Of a DNA stretch of 60,552 nt, positions 1 through 8,455 are shown in pieces. The notes under the pieces were generated by a model, which had not been told where the DNA came from, ran no database searches, and saw nothing but the letters and a program-made list of their open reading frames with translations. Numbering within the stretch: position 1 is the first letter of the stretch; every line of letters begins with the position of its first letter. Source of the stretch: Candidatus Poseidoniaceae archaeon (GTDB lineage Archaea > Thermoplasmatota > Poseidoniia > Poseidoniales > Poseidoniaceae); assembly GCA_949373265.1 (NCBI GenBank), contig CASICT010000018.1:1-60552 (forward strand). Direction: 5' to 3'. A program made the position numbers and the translations under genes.

Positions 1-54
1 CACTGTAAGGTCGCCATTGGCGGCACGGTTTGCAAACTCGGGAGTCCAGCCCAT
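1..54 (-). CDS. Possible 5' end of a leftward gene leaving the window
   Basis: On the minus strand an open frame starts with ATG at 54 and reads MGWTPEFANRAANGDLTV before the window ends. The frame is open upstream to a TGA near 105, so a rarer start a few codons earlier is also possible. Only 18 residues are visible, so no family can be named. It lies downstream of the cysteate-synthase-like gene in the same direction, about 110 bases away, and may be cotranscribed with it. A second minus frame is also open over this short stretch, so the call is weak. Confidence 0.25.
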   Translation of the reverse strand, partial: MGWTPEFANRAANGDLTV

Positions 55-163
55 GGAATCAAGGCGGGGGGTATCCTGTTTTTCAATCCAGTGGCTTATT
101 CAAGGGTAAGGTTCAACTTTTGAAAATAATCCTGAATCCATTATGAATATTACAACTCTTGAA

Positions 164-1391
164 CTATTGAGAGAGCGTCATCGTTTTTGAAACGGTTTTC
201 CACGGTGTAATTTGAACGATTTCCATATCGGACTTCATCCTTTCAACTCCGCCTCCACTGATATTCAAAACAGTACAGTCATCCGCCTCAATATCTCCAT
301 TTTCAAGGGCTTGAATAACGCTGGCTAATGCGACAGCTGCAGGTGACATAATGTCGATTCCTTCAATCGATTCAAACATCTCCTTCGCCTCTTGAGCATC
401 CTCTTTTGATACGATATATGTTTGACCGTTTGATTCAACCATGGTGTCGTAAACACCGCCTTTCACTTGATATGCAGGAGCCTTATTCAGTAAGTAATCT
501 GAAAATACTTCCACTTCTTCATCTGGGAAATCAGAATCCTCAAGATGTGGTCTCTTTGCCTGCCAAGCATTGTGCATCGGACAGTGTTCCTCATTCTGGC
601 TTACGTGTTGCCTAGGCGCGGGTCCTTCGAAAAGCCCAGTATCGATTAATCGGTTTGCCATTTCATGGACTCCAACCGGACCTGGCCCTCCTCCAATCCC
701 TTGGAAATAGTGCATTGGAAGTTTACCGATAGCATAGGCGGCATCAATAATCAAACTACCAATTCCATCTCTGCGAGCAACATTGTGTATTCCGCCTTCC
801 ATTTGCCACGAATCTAAGTGTGGTGCGATTTTCTTTGAGAACATCTTTGCATCATAGTAATCACCGTCTTCAATGACAATTAATTTTACCGAATCACTTG
901 GATGGTTTGCCGGAAGATACAACCTCCCTGCGTGGGCATTTCCAACAATAACAATCAGTGGGAAGTTCTCTAGTCCACAAAAATATGAAAACGCTCTAGC
1001 AGTATTTCCTGCACTAGCACAAATCATCCCCTTGCAACCCTTTTCTTTCAATCGCATGATAGTTGGAACTGCCTCCATGTCCTTGAATGAACCCGTAGGG
1101 CACATCCCTTCCTTCTCTGGCCAATATCCGTGGAATGTAACCCATAAGTTACTCATACCAATTCTGGCACCTAATTCGTTTGCTTTGTAGGTTGTAGTGC
1201 CTGCATTCTGTTCTGACATCCCAATGTTGGGAAGCCAATCTTGAAATTTTAGCATACCTTTCCTGGCTATTGTCAACATTGAGTTCGGATGAATATTCAG
1301 TGACTAGCAAAGCCCCGTCACTGTGGTGCAAAGTATACTCGTCTTCAATCACTTCATCAGTATGAAGGCAGCGAAGTTTGTACTTCGACAT
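164..1391 (-). CDS. Cysteate synthase-like PLP enzyme (frameshifted)
   Basis: PLP fold type II enzyme of the threonine synthase family, most like archaeal cysteate synthase, which joins O-phosphoserine and sulfite to give L-cysteate for sulfonate (coenzyme M type) synthesis. The visible core has SFKD with the probable PLP lysine, SAGNTARAF, NLWVTFHGYWPEK and the phosphate-cradle glycine stretch GIGGGPGPVG. The family N-terminus (MSKYKLRC, EDEYTLHH) is present but in another frame: it runs from ATG 1391 and the main body resumes near 1250-1265 with GMLKFQDWLP. One single-base indel therefore splits an otherwise complete protein of about 405 residues. The usual N-terminal CxxC pair is not conserved. 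A threonine-synthase-like activity cannot be excluded from sequence alone. Confidence 0.7.
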
Positions 1392-1412
1392 AATTCTAAA
1401 TCCCTATTGATT

Positions 1413-1422
1413 CCATATATGG
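1413..1422 (-). promoter_or_regulatory. TATA-like palindrome upstream of cysteate-synthase-like gene
   Basis: CCATATATGG is a perfect 10-base palindrome centred about 27 bases upstream of the ATG at 1391 on the minus strand. That is the archaeal TATA-box distance for a leaderless or nearly leaderless transcript. The palindrome could equally be an operator. A second TATA-like stretch, TTTAAAA at 1469-1475, faces the rightward epimerase gene, so this gap holds divergent promoters. Confidence 0.4.
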
Positions 1423-1529
1423 TTGTATGTATTTACTAAATCAAGGTTAGAGGTTTAGTATCACTTTTTTTAAAATCCAATGGGTTATTCAAGCGAAGGT
1501 ATGTTCACCTGCGTACACAACCGGTAGAT

Positions 1530-2384
1530 ATGGCGAGTGTCCTAGTCACAGGTGGTGCCGGATTTATCGGCACTCATTTATGCAAGCATTTGCATGATTT
1601 AGGCCACCAAGTAATCTCCTTAGATTCTAACCATGTTGGCGACAAACCATGGGGGTGCGTTAATGCAGATATCAGGGATTCTTTGGAATTAGACGGTATC
1701 GACATCATCGTTCATCTTGCAGCTCAAATTTCAGTCCCTATTTCGATAGAACATCCAGATGAAACCTTATCTGTGAATGTAGATGGTACTTCTTCGATTA
1801 TAGCAGCAGCGGAATCCTCTGGTGTAAAGCGCATCCTATTTGCATCAAGTGCCGCAGTTTATGGTGACTCAGAGCAAATACCGATACCAGAGGAAGCCCC
1901 ATTGATACCCCAATCGCCATACGCGGTTTCCAAAATCATTGGAGAAGAATTACTCAGGCGTTCTAAAATTGAAAGTTGTTCTTTACGATTTTTCAATGTC
2001 TATGGCCCTGATCAATCAGCCGAGGGTGGATATGCTGCGGTAATCCCGGCTTTCAAGAAAGCAATTGCAGATGGGAAAGAGTGTAGGATATTTGGCGATG
2101 GAACACAAATTAGGGATTTCATCCATGTTCAAGATTTAGTTAGAATAATCACACTTGCAATAGAATCTGAATCCTTACCTTTGGAATTAAACATCGCTTC
2201 TGGAAAAGCTACTACGTTGCTAGACCTGATAGAAATACTCGGTGAATCAAACCCGGGATTATCTCCACCTGTATTCTTGGAAGCGCGCGAAGGTGATATT
2301 CATACATCCTTAGCAGATATTTCTCGGCTATCGCAATCACTGCCGGTAGGTGATATGATTAGTATTAAGGAGGGTCTTGTTTGA
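1530..2384 (+). CDS. NAD-dependent sugar epimerase/dehydratase (GalE-like)
   Basis: Extended short-chain dehydrogenase acting on nucleotide sugars. The Rossmann motif GGAGFIG sits at residues 8-14, HLAAQ near 62-66, the catalytic Ser region SSAAVYG at 106-112, and the catalytic pair YAVSK at 131-135. RFFNVYGP and a C-terminal RDFIHVQDL are typical of UDP-glucose 4-epimerase and related UDP-sugar epimerases. At 284 residues it is slightly short for the family (about 310). It overlaps the next glycosyltransferase by 4 bases, so it probably supplies an activated sugar for surface glycan assembly. The exact substrate cannot be read from the sequence. Confidence 0.85.
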   Translation: MASVLVTGGAGFIGTHLCKHLHDLGHQVISLDSNHVGDKPWGCVNADIRDSLELDGIDIIVHLAAQISVPISIEHPDETLSVNVDGTSSIIAAAESSGVKRILFASSAAVYGDSEQIPIPEEAPLIPQSPYAVSKIIGEELLRRSKIESCSLRFFNVYGPDQSAEGGYAAVIPAFKKAIADGKECRIFGDGTQIRDFIHVQDLVRIITLAIESESLPLELNIASGKATTLLDLIEILGESNPGLSPPVFLEAREGDIHTSLADISRLSQSLPVGDMISIKEGLV

Positions 2385-3424
2385 AAATAGTGTGGCTATC
2401 TTCTAGGTTTCTTGAAGGCGATTTGAGTTCCACGACTCAGATCCAATTAGCCAATGGGTTAGTCACTAAAGGCCACACTGTTGACTTCTACTCTCCGGGT
2501 GAATCAACAGGTAATACATTCCAGCACCATCAAATTAAGCGTAGTAGCATCAAAGGATTACAGTCCAGAAGTGTTGCTAAAACACTCAAGAAAAGATTGA
2601 ATGAATTCAAAGATGCAGATGTTGTTTTGATCGATTGGCCAATTTTCTCAATAGCAAAGGAGATAGATGTTCCAGTCATTTTGATGGATAGAAGCCCTCC
2701 TGCCGATAGAGGAATATTCGCAAGATTACAATGGTCAAGGTGGTTCAAAGCTTGGTCCAAAGCAATCAGAGGTACAGTTGTTTCAGATGCACATCGCCTC
2801 TTCGTAGCCAATAAGACTCAGACTCCAAAAGCATCGATTGGAGTAATTCCTGCAGGAGTCGACCTAGATTTATTTCAGATTGGACAAAAAGTTGGACCGA
2901 TAAGAATGGTGTATCACGGACGAGTTGATGTTAATCGAGGCATTATGTCCCTTCCAATGGTCTTAGCAGGTCTACAATCTCGTGGAATTGAAGCAACCCT
3001 GCATATCCATGGTTCTGGTGATGCTGTTAAGCGCTTGAAAAATATTGGGATGGAAGGATTAGAGGTGACGGATGCAATTCCACAACATGAAGTTGCAAAA
3101 CTACTTTCAAATTATGATGTAGGGTTTTTACCAATGCCAGTAAATAAAGTTTGGAATTTAGCAAGCCCACTAAAAAGGTCAGAATATTTAGCAAGTGGTC
3201 TTGTAATATGCGGTATTAATCATGAGGGGCATAGGATTACTAATTCAGGAGATTGGCTTCAACTATTTGACCAAGTTGAATTTATTACCAGTACCGTAAA
3301 TTGGATATCTAGTCTTGACAGACAACTGCTTACCGCTTTACAAAAAGAATCCAGGTTATATGCCGAAGAAAACCTATCTTGGACTCATTCAGTCGACGTT
3401 CTTGAATCTATGATCTCATCATAG
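2381..3424 (+). CDS. Glycosyltransferase, GT4-like
   Basis: GT-B fold glycosyltransferase of 347 residues. The start is TTG at 2381, chosen because GGAGG lies 8 bases upstream and the codon overlaps the TGA of the epimerase; MKIVWLSSRF is a typical N-terminus. The C-terminal half shows MVYHGRVDVNRG and a donor-site stretch SPLKRSEYLASGLVICG, where the E corresponds to the nucleotide-sugar-binding glutamate. No membrane segment is obvious, so it is probably cytoplasmic and membrane-peripheral. Its last 40 bases overlap the convergent downstream gene. Donor and acceptor sugars are unknown. Confidence 0.75.
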   Translation: MKIVWLSSRFLEGDLSSTTQIQLANGLVTKGHTVDFYSPGESTGNTFQHHQIKRSSIKGLQSRSVAKTLKKRLNEFKDADVVLIDWPIFSIAKEIDVPVILMDRSPPADRGIFARLQWSRWFKAWSKAIRGTVVSDAHRLFVANKTQTPKASIGVIPAGVDLDLFQIGQKVGPIRMVYHGRVDVNRGIMSLPMVLAGLQSRGIEATLHIHGSGDAVKRLKNIGMEGLEVTDAIPQHEVAKLLSNYDVGFLPMPVNKVWNLASPLKRSEYLASGLVICGINHEGHRITNSGDWLQLFDQVEFITSTVNWISSLDRQLLTALQKESRLYAEENLSWTHSVDVLESMISS

Positions 3425-4278
3425 ATTTCTCCCCATCTTGAACTTACATTGTCAATGTGATGCTCTACTACAGCCTCTTCTAGTCCGCTTGTAATTGGAT
3501 TAGAAATTGCCTTTCTCCAACCATCTAAGTCTTCCAATGGTACGGTTTGCACACATTTTGGTAAGTCTGGAACGTGTTGTGAGGCAACGACTGGACATCC
3601 TGCAGCGAGTGCTTCTAGAATTACCATCGGCTGACCTTCAAATGCAGAAGGGACAATCAGAACACCTGCTGTTTGAAGCAACCGCCATTTTTCCTCTTCA
3701 CTAACCCATCCCAGAGCAGACACTCCTTCTGGGGCTTCATCAACTCCGGTAACTCTCAGGTCATCAAGGCCTAATGAATATGCAAACTCATGACCTTTGA
3801 TTGGGTCATTCCTTCCCATCAGTAATGTAAAATCTTCTCTTTTCACATCATCTATCAGTTGAGCATCTACAGGATTAGGTACAGAGATAGAATCTCCAAT
3901 TAGAGGATGTAATCTGTCGCTCCATCCTTCAGATAAACAAACAACTTGGTAGTTTTTTAGGTCAGACTTTGCATCGATATCAAACCTTCCTGAATGGATG
4001 TGGAAAATTACTGGAGCGTTAGCAACTTTAGCGATAGAAATTTTTCGTCGGTATGACCAATCGGCCGCACTATGAATATGAATTAAATCAAAATCGCCAT
4101 TTTTGATTTCTTTTTTTGCAATTCTCCAACGTTTCATCTTTCTCCTAATCCCCTTAGAGGAGAATGTGTTACACGATGATGCTCTCCATCCTTTAGGTGG
4201 GTTTGCTGCTAAGAGGTGAATTACTGAAGCCATTCCTCCAGGTGCCATCGTCGGACCGACATGTACCACTCTTCGCAT
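3385..4278 (-). CDS. Glycosyltransferase family 4
   Basis: GT-B glycosyltransferase. ATG at 4278 (MRRVVHVGPTMAPGGMAS) is preferred over an in-frame TTG 15 bases upstream, because the glycine-rich PGGMAS belongs near the N-terminus. The donor-site EX7E motif is clear (E219 and E227, counted from the TTG start) within AFEGQPMVILEALAAGCPVV. The gene converges on and overlaps the preceding glycosyltransferase by 40 bases, and diverges from the GT2 gene on its other side, so the locus is two opposing transcription units serving one glycan pathway. Confidence 0.82.
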   Translation of the reverse strand: MRRVVHVGPTMAPGGMASVIHLLAANPPKGWRASSCNTFSSKGIRRKMKRWRIAKKEIKNGDFDLIHIHSAADWSYRRKISIAKVANAPVIFHIHSGRFDIDAKSDLKNYQVVCLSEGWSDRLHPLIGDSISVPNPVDAQLIDDVKREDFTLLMGRNDPIKGHEFAYSLGLDDLRVTGVDEAPEGVSALGWVSEEEKWRLLQTAGVLIVPSAFEGQPMVILEALAAGCPVVASQHVPDLPKCVQTVPLEDLDGWRKAISNPITSGLEEAVVEHHIDNVSSRWGEIYDEIIDSRTSTE

Positions 4279-4366
4279 ATCGGCTGCTTTCAACTACACA
4301 GCAATAGCATTGGTGCCGTCGTATTCATGGGTTTTGTTGAAGAGATAGGAACTTTGTGGGTTTGAT

Positions 4367-5551
4367 ATGGCAGGTGAATGGTTAGCCTATGGTGAACTTA
4401 GTTTGGCTGCTATCGGCTTTGCACCATTCGCCCTTCATCGTTGGTCTTGTGGTAATTGGGCCAAACAAGAGTTGACTTGCCCAGAACTAGATTCCAAACT
4501 TCCAATAACCATACTATTGCCAGTCTGGAATGAAGGACTAATAATTGAGAAAAAACTTGCCAGTCTAGCCAAGCAGGATGTCAAATCCAACTTGCTTCTT
4601 ATCGACTCGGCATCAACAGATGATACATTGGATAAGGTTAATTCTTGGCTATCTGATTTTCCAAAAGCTTTCAACTCATCTCAAGTAATCTCGATGCCAA
4701 AGAGACTTGGAAAGACTACTGCGGTAATGCTAGCGCTTGATGAATTGAAAGATAATCAAGGGATAATTGTGATGACGGATGCGGATGCGACATTAATGAC
4801 AGAGTCCTTTAGTCGAATCCGTCGCTGGTTCAGTAATCCACAGATAGGAGCCGTAGGTGGTACTCCTAAGAGATTAGGAGACCTTGGAGAAGAAGAAACC
4901 CACAGAGGAATGTATAATCTTCTTCGTGCAGGAGAGTCTGCATTCGATAGCACTCCATTTCTCGAAGGCTCACTCCTTGCTTGGCGAGCCTCCTCGGTTA
5001 CTTCATCGGATCTTATTGCAAATTCTAACGCAGATGATGCCCAAATTGCAACAAAAGTTCGACTAAACGGCTTACGTTCAATACAAGACTCTGAATTATT
5101 TTTCACCGACCAAATGCCGCTTACTTCTAAGGGGCAACGTCGCCAAAAAGTTCGAAGAGGCCAAGGGTTGATCCGACTACTTTCAAGGAATCGTAAATTT
5201 TGGTTCTCTAAACGTCAGGGCCGGTTCTCAAAAATACTGAGGCGTAATGCATGGATGCATCTTCTTTCACCTCTGGCCATTGCTGGAGGTGCAATATTGG
5301 CATTATTACGTAATGTGACTTACCTGCCAGACTCAAATCTGATGTATTCCCTTTCTGCTATTGAGATTTATTGTTTGACATCTTGGATGTTCACAAGAAT
5401 TAATTGTTCTTTCTTCGGAATAAGAACTGCAGGAACAATCATGTGTGGATTGGAAAACCTTCTAGTTGGTTTAATCTTAACAAGTCGTGGTAAGAGTTTA
5501 CACATGTGGGAACAGCACACTGATGTCAGACAAGCACTGGCTGAAAGATGA
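4367..5551 (+). CDS. Membrane-anchored glycosyltransferase family 2
   Basis: GT-A fold, 394 residues. After an N-terminal hydrophobic stretch come ITILLPVWNEG (about 47-57), LLIDSASTDDT (77-87) and the DxD metal site TDADAT (137-142). A basic region QRRQKVRRGQG, corresponding to the QxxRW-type acceptor region of processive enzymes, follows, then two or three C-terminal membrane segments. It probably transfers sugars on the cytoplasmic face of the membrane to a lipid carrier or growing polysaccharide. It belongs to the surface-glycan group at 1.5-5.5 kb. Confidence 0.85.
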   Translation: MAGEWLAYGELSLAAIGFAPFALHRWSCGNWAKQELTCPELDSKLPITILLPVWNEGLIIEKKLASLAKQDVKSNLLLIDSASTDDTLDKVNSWLSDFPKAFNSSQVISMPKRLGKTTAVMLALDELKDNQGIIVMTDADATLMTESFSRIRRWFSNPQIGAVGGTPKRLGDLGEEETHRGMYNLLRAGESAFDSTPFLEGSLLAWRASSVTSSDLIANSNADDAQIATKVRLNGLRSIQDSELFFTDQMPLTSKGQRRQKVRRGQGLIRLLSRNRKFWFSKRQGRFSKILRRNAWMHLLSPLAIAGGAILALLRNVTYLPDSNLMYSLSAIEIYCLTSWMFTRINCSFFGIRTAGTIMCGLENLLVGLILTSRGKSLHMWEQHTDVRQALAER

Positions 5552-5568
5552 ATCTTCAAATTAAAATT

Positions 5569-5607
5569 AAAAAAAGCCCCTCTGGGAACCGAGGTTCCCA
5601 GAAGGGC
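5569..5607 (-). terminator. Hairpin plus T-run terminator after the pilin gene
   Basis: Bases 5576-5607 form a near-perfect hairpin with a 14-15 bp stem (GCCCCTCTGGGAACC against GGTTCCCAGAAGGGC, one wobble). On the minus strand it is followed by seven T residues. It lies in the gap between the convergent GT2 gene and the pilin gene and has the form of an intrinsic terminator for leftward pilin transcription. Confidence 0.75.
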
Positions 5608-5652
5608 AAATTCGAGCAGAGCCCGTTAACTAATATCGTACAATATCACACT

Positions 5653-6174
5653 TCAAGCTTCAGCAGTAGCGGTCAACTTAGCTAGAACTCCGCCGTCATC
5701 GTCGCCAATTGCTTTCTTGCTCAGGGTAATGTCAACACTGCAGTATCCTGCTACGCCATCGCAAGAATTGGTAGCGGAGCCTTCGGAGATTGTGATCTCT
5801 TCTGCAACTTCCCATGTCTTGTCATTATCCTTTTCGTATGTGCATTCTGATGTTTCATCAGCTGCAGATGCTTCAACACACTTCATTGTGTTTCCACCAT
5901 CTACGACTATGCTAACTTCTAGCAGAGCCCAGCTAACGCCATCTCCCTGGTCCATTACAATGTGGACTAGAGGGTTGCCGCCTGTTTCATCAAGTGCCCC
6001 TGCAGCATCTCTGTCAGAGAACTGGAAAGTATCCAGTCCGCCGCCAGTTGAATCTCCAGCGAGGCTGGATGCCCATACATACAGTACACCAGCCAGAACG
6101 ACAGTGATCGCTACCATTAGGATGGTTGCGATAACTGGACTGACTGCTTCTTCGTTTCGGTTATCGTTGTTCAT
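5653..6174 (-). CDS. Archaeal type IV pilin-like protein
   Basis: Secreted pilin of 173 residues with the archaeal type IV pilin N-terminal domain: a short charged leader (MNNDNRNEE), then AVSPVIATILMVAIT, which begins the mature hydrophobic helix. Cleavage by a PibD/EppA-type prepilin peptidase is expected just before AVSPV. The remaining 130 residues form an acidic extracellular head with two cysteine pairs. The strong ribosome site GGAGGAGG lies just upstream, and the gene stands alone with its own promoter and terminator, suggesting high expression as an adhesion pilus or filament subunit. No assembly ATPase is in the window. Confidence 0.85.
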   Translation of the reverse strand: MNNDNRNEEAVSPVIATILMVAITVVLAGVLYVWASSLAGDSTGGGLDTFQFSDRDAAGALDETGGNPLVHIVMDQGDGVSWALLEVSIVVDGGNTMKCVEASAADETSECTYEKDNDKTWEVAEEITISEGSATNSCDGVAGYCSVDITLSKKAIGDDDGGVLAKLTATAEA

Positions 6175-6223
6175 ATTTTTGTCCTCCTCCCCCGATGGGG
6201 GATAACCTCCCGACAGCAGCGTC

Positions 6224-6232
6224 CATATTTAA
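6224..6232 (-). promoter_or_regulatory. Probable TATA box of the pilin gene
   Basis: TTAAATATG on the minus strand lies about 50 bases upstream of the pilin ATG. A transcription start 25 bases downstream would leave a leader of roughly 25 bases containing the ribosome site GGAGGAGG. A small C5/G5 inverted repeat lies between them. Confidence 0.45.
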
Positions 6233-6239
6233 TCTCTCC

Positions 6240-6592
6240 GCATGCAAAAGTCGGTTTGACCCCGAAAAAACGAGGTACTGCGGACTTGTTACCAAGCAAG
6301 CCTAATTCCAAAAAGTAACACCGAAATGAGTGGTACATACAATTTGTATGCGCCAGATTTGTTGTTTTGTTCCAATCTTGCTAATGAAATAACAAAATCG
6401 AATTAGCCTCACGGCTATTCATGTTAAGGTGAACAGGGTGAGAGCCAACGGAGAGGGGATGGGATGCACTCAACGGGAACTTTACAGCCCTGTTCAGTTG
6501 AAGCCGAGGGTGTCACGGCAAATAACCATTTTGACTTGGATATTTTCAAGACAGAGGTTGTTTGAGTAAATATCAGTAGTATATTTCTACAC
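6240..6592. other. Gene-free stretch with inverted repeats
   Basis: About 350 bases between the pilin promoter and the end of map hold no convincing gene. Three structures are visible: a 15-base palindrome CATACAATTTGTATG at 6336-6350; a hairpin at 6404-6417 that on the minus strand closes a GUGA tetraloop; and GAACAGGG (6431-6438) pairing with CCCTGTTC (6488-6495) around a GC-rich interior. The last two could be a small RNA or the 3' end of the map transcript. Confidence 0.35.
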
Positions 6593-7606
6593 TTATTCAA
6601 CGGTAAGTATCTCTGGACCACCAGAATGTACCATTATTGTATGTTCGAATTGACCAATCATTCCACCGTCATGACATCCAAGGGCATGGTAGGTTTCTAA
6701 GAATCGAATACTGATCAGTTTCTTGACCAATGCATTCCATTTGCTTTGCCGACTATCTTCATCTGCTTCAGGGAACGGCTTTTCCAGCATAGGAAAAGCC
6801 CACCTTTCAGCGAATGGCAAAGTGGAATATCGTTCTTCCAGATTTCTTGCTAATTGAGCCCCTAAAGGTTTGAGTTGTTTTCGAGAGAGGGCTTTTCTCC
6901 AAAGCCCTTTGGTTGTTACTCGATATATGTTAGATGAGTTCCGGTCTCCAATATTCTTGATCATTCCACTATCGCCAGTCGTATTGAATGGCTCAACAGC
7001 ATATACTCCTCCTTCCTCTACCACGCCTTTGAACCCGGGATTGTCCGCTCCACAAGCGTAAGATGGAACGCTAACACCAGCGTGTAATTCCCACGGCTTT
7101 AGTTGATGGCCACATAGATTTCTAATCGGTTGAAACCCAGCATCTACTGTGGGCTGAGCAGCAGCAGCTCCAACTTTGTACCAAGGTGTTCCAGGATGTA
7201 GCATCTCTATTGCAGCATCACGAGATTCACGTGACGCTTTGATTTGTTCAGTATGCTTACCCTGGTTTCCAACCTCTAAAGTCAAAGCATTGTCTCCGAT
7301 GTGACCGTTGATATGTACTCCCACGTCGAGTTTTACAAGGTCACCGTTCTGGAATACCATGTCCTTTTCCCACCCTTCTGGAGCAATTAATCCATGGTCT
7401 GTGGTGTAATGGGCCGCTAAGTCATCTACTGCGATAGTAACGGGGAATGCTGGGTTTCCTCCATTGCGTCTGATGAATCTCTCAGCGGACTCAATAACAG
7501 AATGCCAAGTTTTCCCGATAGTGATTTCCTCACGCATTGCTTCTAGAGTTCTACGCGCAACATGACCTGCATCATGCCAATATTTCAGACTGGAATCGTC
7601 CACCAT
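6593..7606 (-). CDS. map: Methionine aminopeptidase, type 2
   Basis: Removes the initiator methionine from nascent proteins in the cytoplasm. The five dinuclear metal ligands of the pita-bread fold can be placed: D94 (KLDVGVHI), D105 (GDNAL), H167 (NLCGHQLKPW), E205 (VYAVEPF) and the last E in GQFEHTIMV. The archaeal/eukaryotic type 2 helical insert is present, giving 337 residues, somewhat longer than the usual 290-300. The start overlaps the end of the sua5-like gene by 22 bases, so the two are likely cotranscribed. Confidence 0.93.
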   Translation of the reverse strand: MVDDSSLKYWHDAGHVARRTLEAMREEITIGKTWHSVIESAERFIRRNGGNPAFPVTIAVDDLAAHYTTDHGLIAPEGWEKDMVFQNGDLVKLDVGVHINGHIGDNALTLEVGNQGKHTEQIKASRESRDAAIEMLHPGTPWYKVGAAAAQPTVDAGFQPIRNLCGHQLKPWELHAGVSVPSYACGADNPGFKGVVEEGGVYAVEPFNTTGDSGMIKNIGDRNSSNIYRVTTKGLWRKALSRKQLKPLGAQLARNLEERYSTLPFAERWAFPMLEKPFPEADEDSRQSKWNALVKKLISIRFLETYHALGCHDGGMIGQFEHTIMVHSGGPEILTVE

Positions 7607-8196
7607 CTCATCACGTCTGTTCTAGGTACAACGCCCTCTCTCATAACGGTTAGCCTCCAGCCACGTTTTTCGGAATCACTCTTTTCTAGTCGAATATACG
7701 TGCTTCCAAGCCCGTTAGGGCATTCTCCTGGGATGAAATATTCTACTCCTAGTTTATTTGCAGCAATCTCAGTATTGCATTCGGCCTCAATACCAGATTC
7801 GTTAGCACTAGTTGCCGTAATTGCTCCAAACTTGTTTGATAATGAAATTGCGGCTGGATGAGAGAAAACGCGTATAGCGATTTGATTGCCACCTAGTCTT
7901 TGATCTAAAGTTTCGGTAGCAGGCAAAATTACTGTAAGACCTCCTTTGATAAATGCTGCAAGAAGTTCGTTCATAAAATCTGGAATTATTACTAAGTGCG
8001 ATACTTGTTCTAAAGATGTAACACCAAGGCTCACCGGCATATTATCCGGCCTACCCTTAGTTGAGTACAAATTATCTAAACCAATCTTTGATGGTAAACA
8101 GCCTAGTCCTGGAAGCGTACTTGTTGGATATACAATCAAACCACCCGACATTAGGTGTTCTTTCATCAAATCACGCCCTAACCCAGACTTTAACAT
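7585..8196 (-). CDS. Threonylcarbamoyl-AMP synthase (Sua5/YrdC/TsaC family)
   Basis: Makes L-threonylcarbamoyl-AMP from threonine, bicarbonate and ATP, the first step of t6A modification of ANN-decoding tRNAs. The YrdC fold shows YPTSTLPGLGC (usual YPTDTVYGLG), STKGRPDNMPVSLGV (KRP-type loop), GGLTVILPA, IAIRVFSHP and TSANESG. At about 204 residues it is the TsaC-like single-domain form without the Sua5 C-terminal domain. ATG at 8196 is preferred over TTG at 8208. It overlaps map downstream and the small 91-residue gene upstream, making a tight operon. Confidence 0.85.
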   Translation of the reverse strand: MLKSGLGRDLMKEHLMSGGLIVYPTSTLPGLGCLPSKIGLDNLYSTKGRPDNMPVSLGVTSLEQVSHLVIIPDFMNELLAAFIKGGLTVILPATETLDQRLGGNQIAIRVFSHPAAISLSNKFGAITATSANESGIEAECNTEIAANKLGVEYFIPGECPNGLGSTYIRLEKSDSEKRGWRLTVMREGVVPRTDVMRWWTIPV

Positions 8197-8446
8197 GATT
8201 TTCTGCAATTGTTGCTGCTAATTCTTTATTTTCGGTTTTGACTAGCAGTTTTCCACTAGGATATAGAGTTAAATCAGCAGGGCCAGAAAAGGTCCAAGCC
8301 AGCCGGTTTTGTATTCCAATCGTATAGCCTGCATTTTCGATTCTTTTACCAACGGCTTCAAGATTTATCTTTGTAATGCCGTTTACTGCAATTTGCCATG
8401 CGGATTTGTTTCCACACATCTCCATAACAAATGCTTCTTCGGTCAA
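8171..8446 (-). CDS. Small conserved protein of unknown function
   Basis: A 91-residue protein without membrane segments or cysteine clusters. The start TTG at 8446 is supported by GAGGGG five bases upstream; an ATG at 8425 is the alternative. WQIAVNGITKINLEAV and LTLYPSGKLLVKTENKEL suggest a small alpha/beta fold, and the second phrase recalls the strand-turn-strand of TATA-binding-protein repeats, though that resemblance is weak. It starts 10 bases after the proline-repeat gene and overlaps the sua5-like gene by 26-38 bases, so it belongs to the same transcript. I do not recognise it. Confidence 0.6.
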   Translation of the reverse strand: MTEEAFVMEMCGNKSAWQIAVNGITKINLEAVGKRIENAGYTIGIQNRLAWTFSGPADLTLYPSGKLLVKTENKELAATIAENHVKVWVRA

Positions 8447-8455
8447 AAAAACCCC

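Noticed and set aside
6424..6621. 65-residue minus frame between map and pilin
   Set aside because: Overlaps the map 3' end, has no ribosome site, and its composition is not protein-like.
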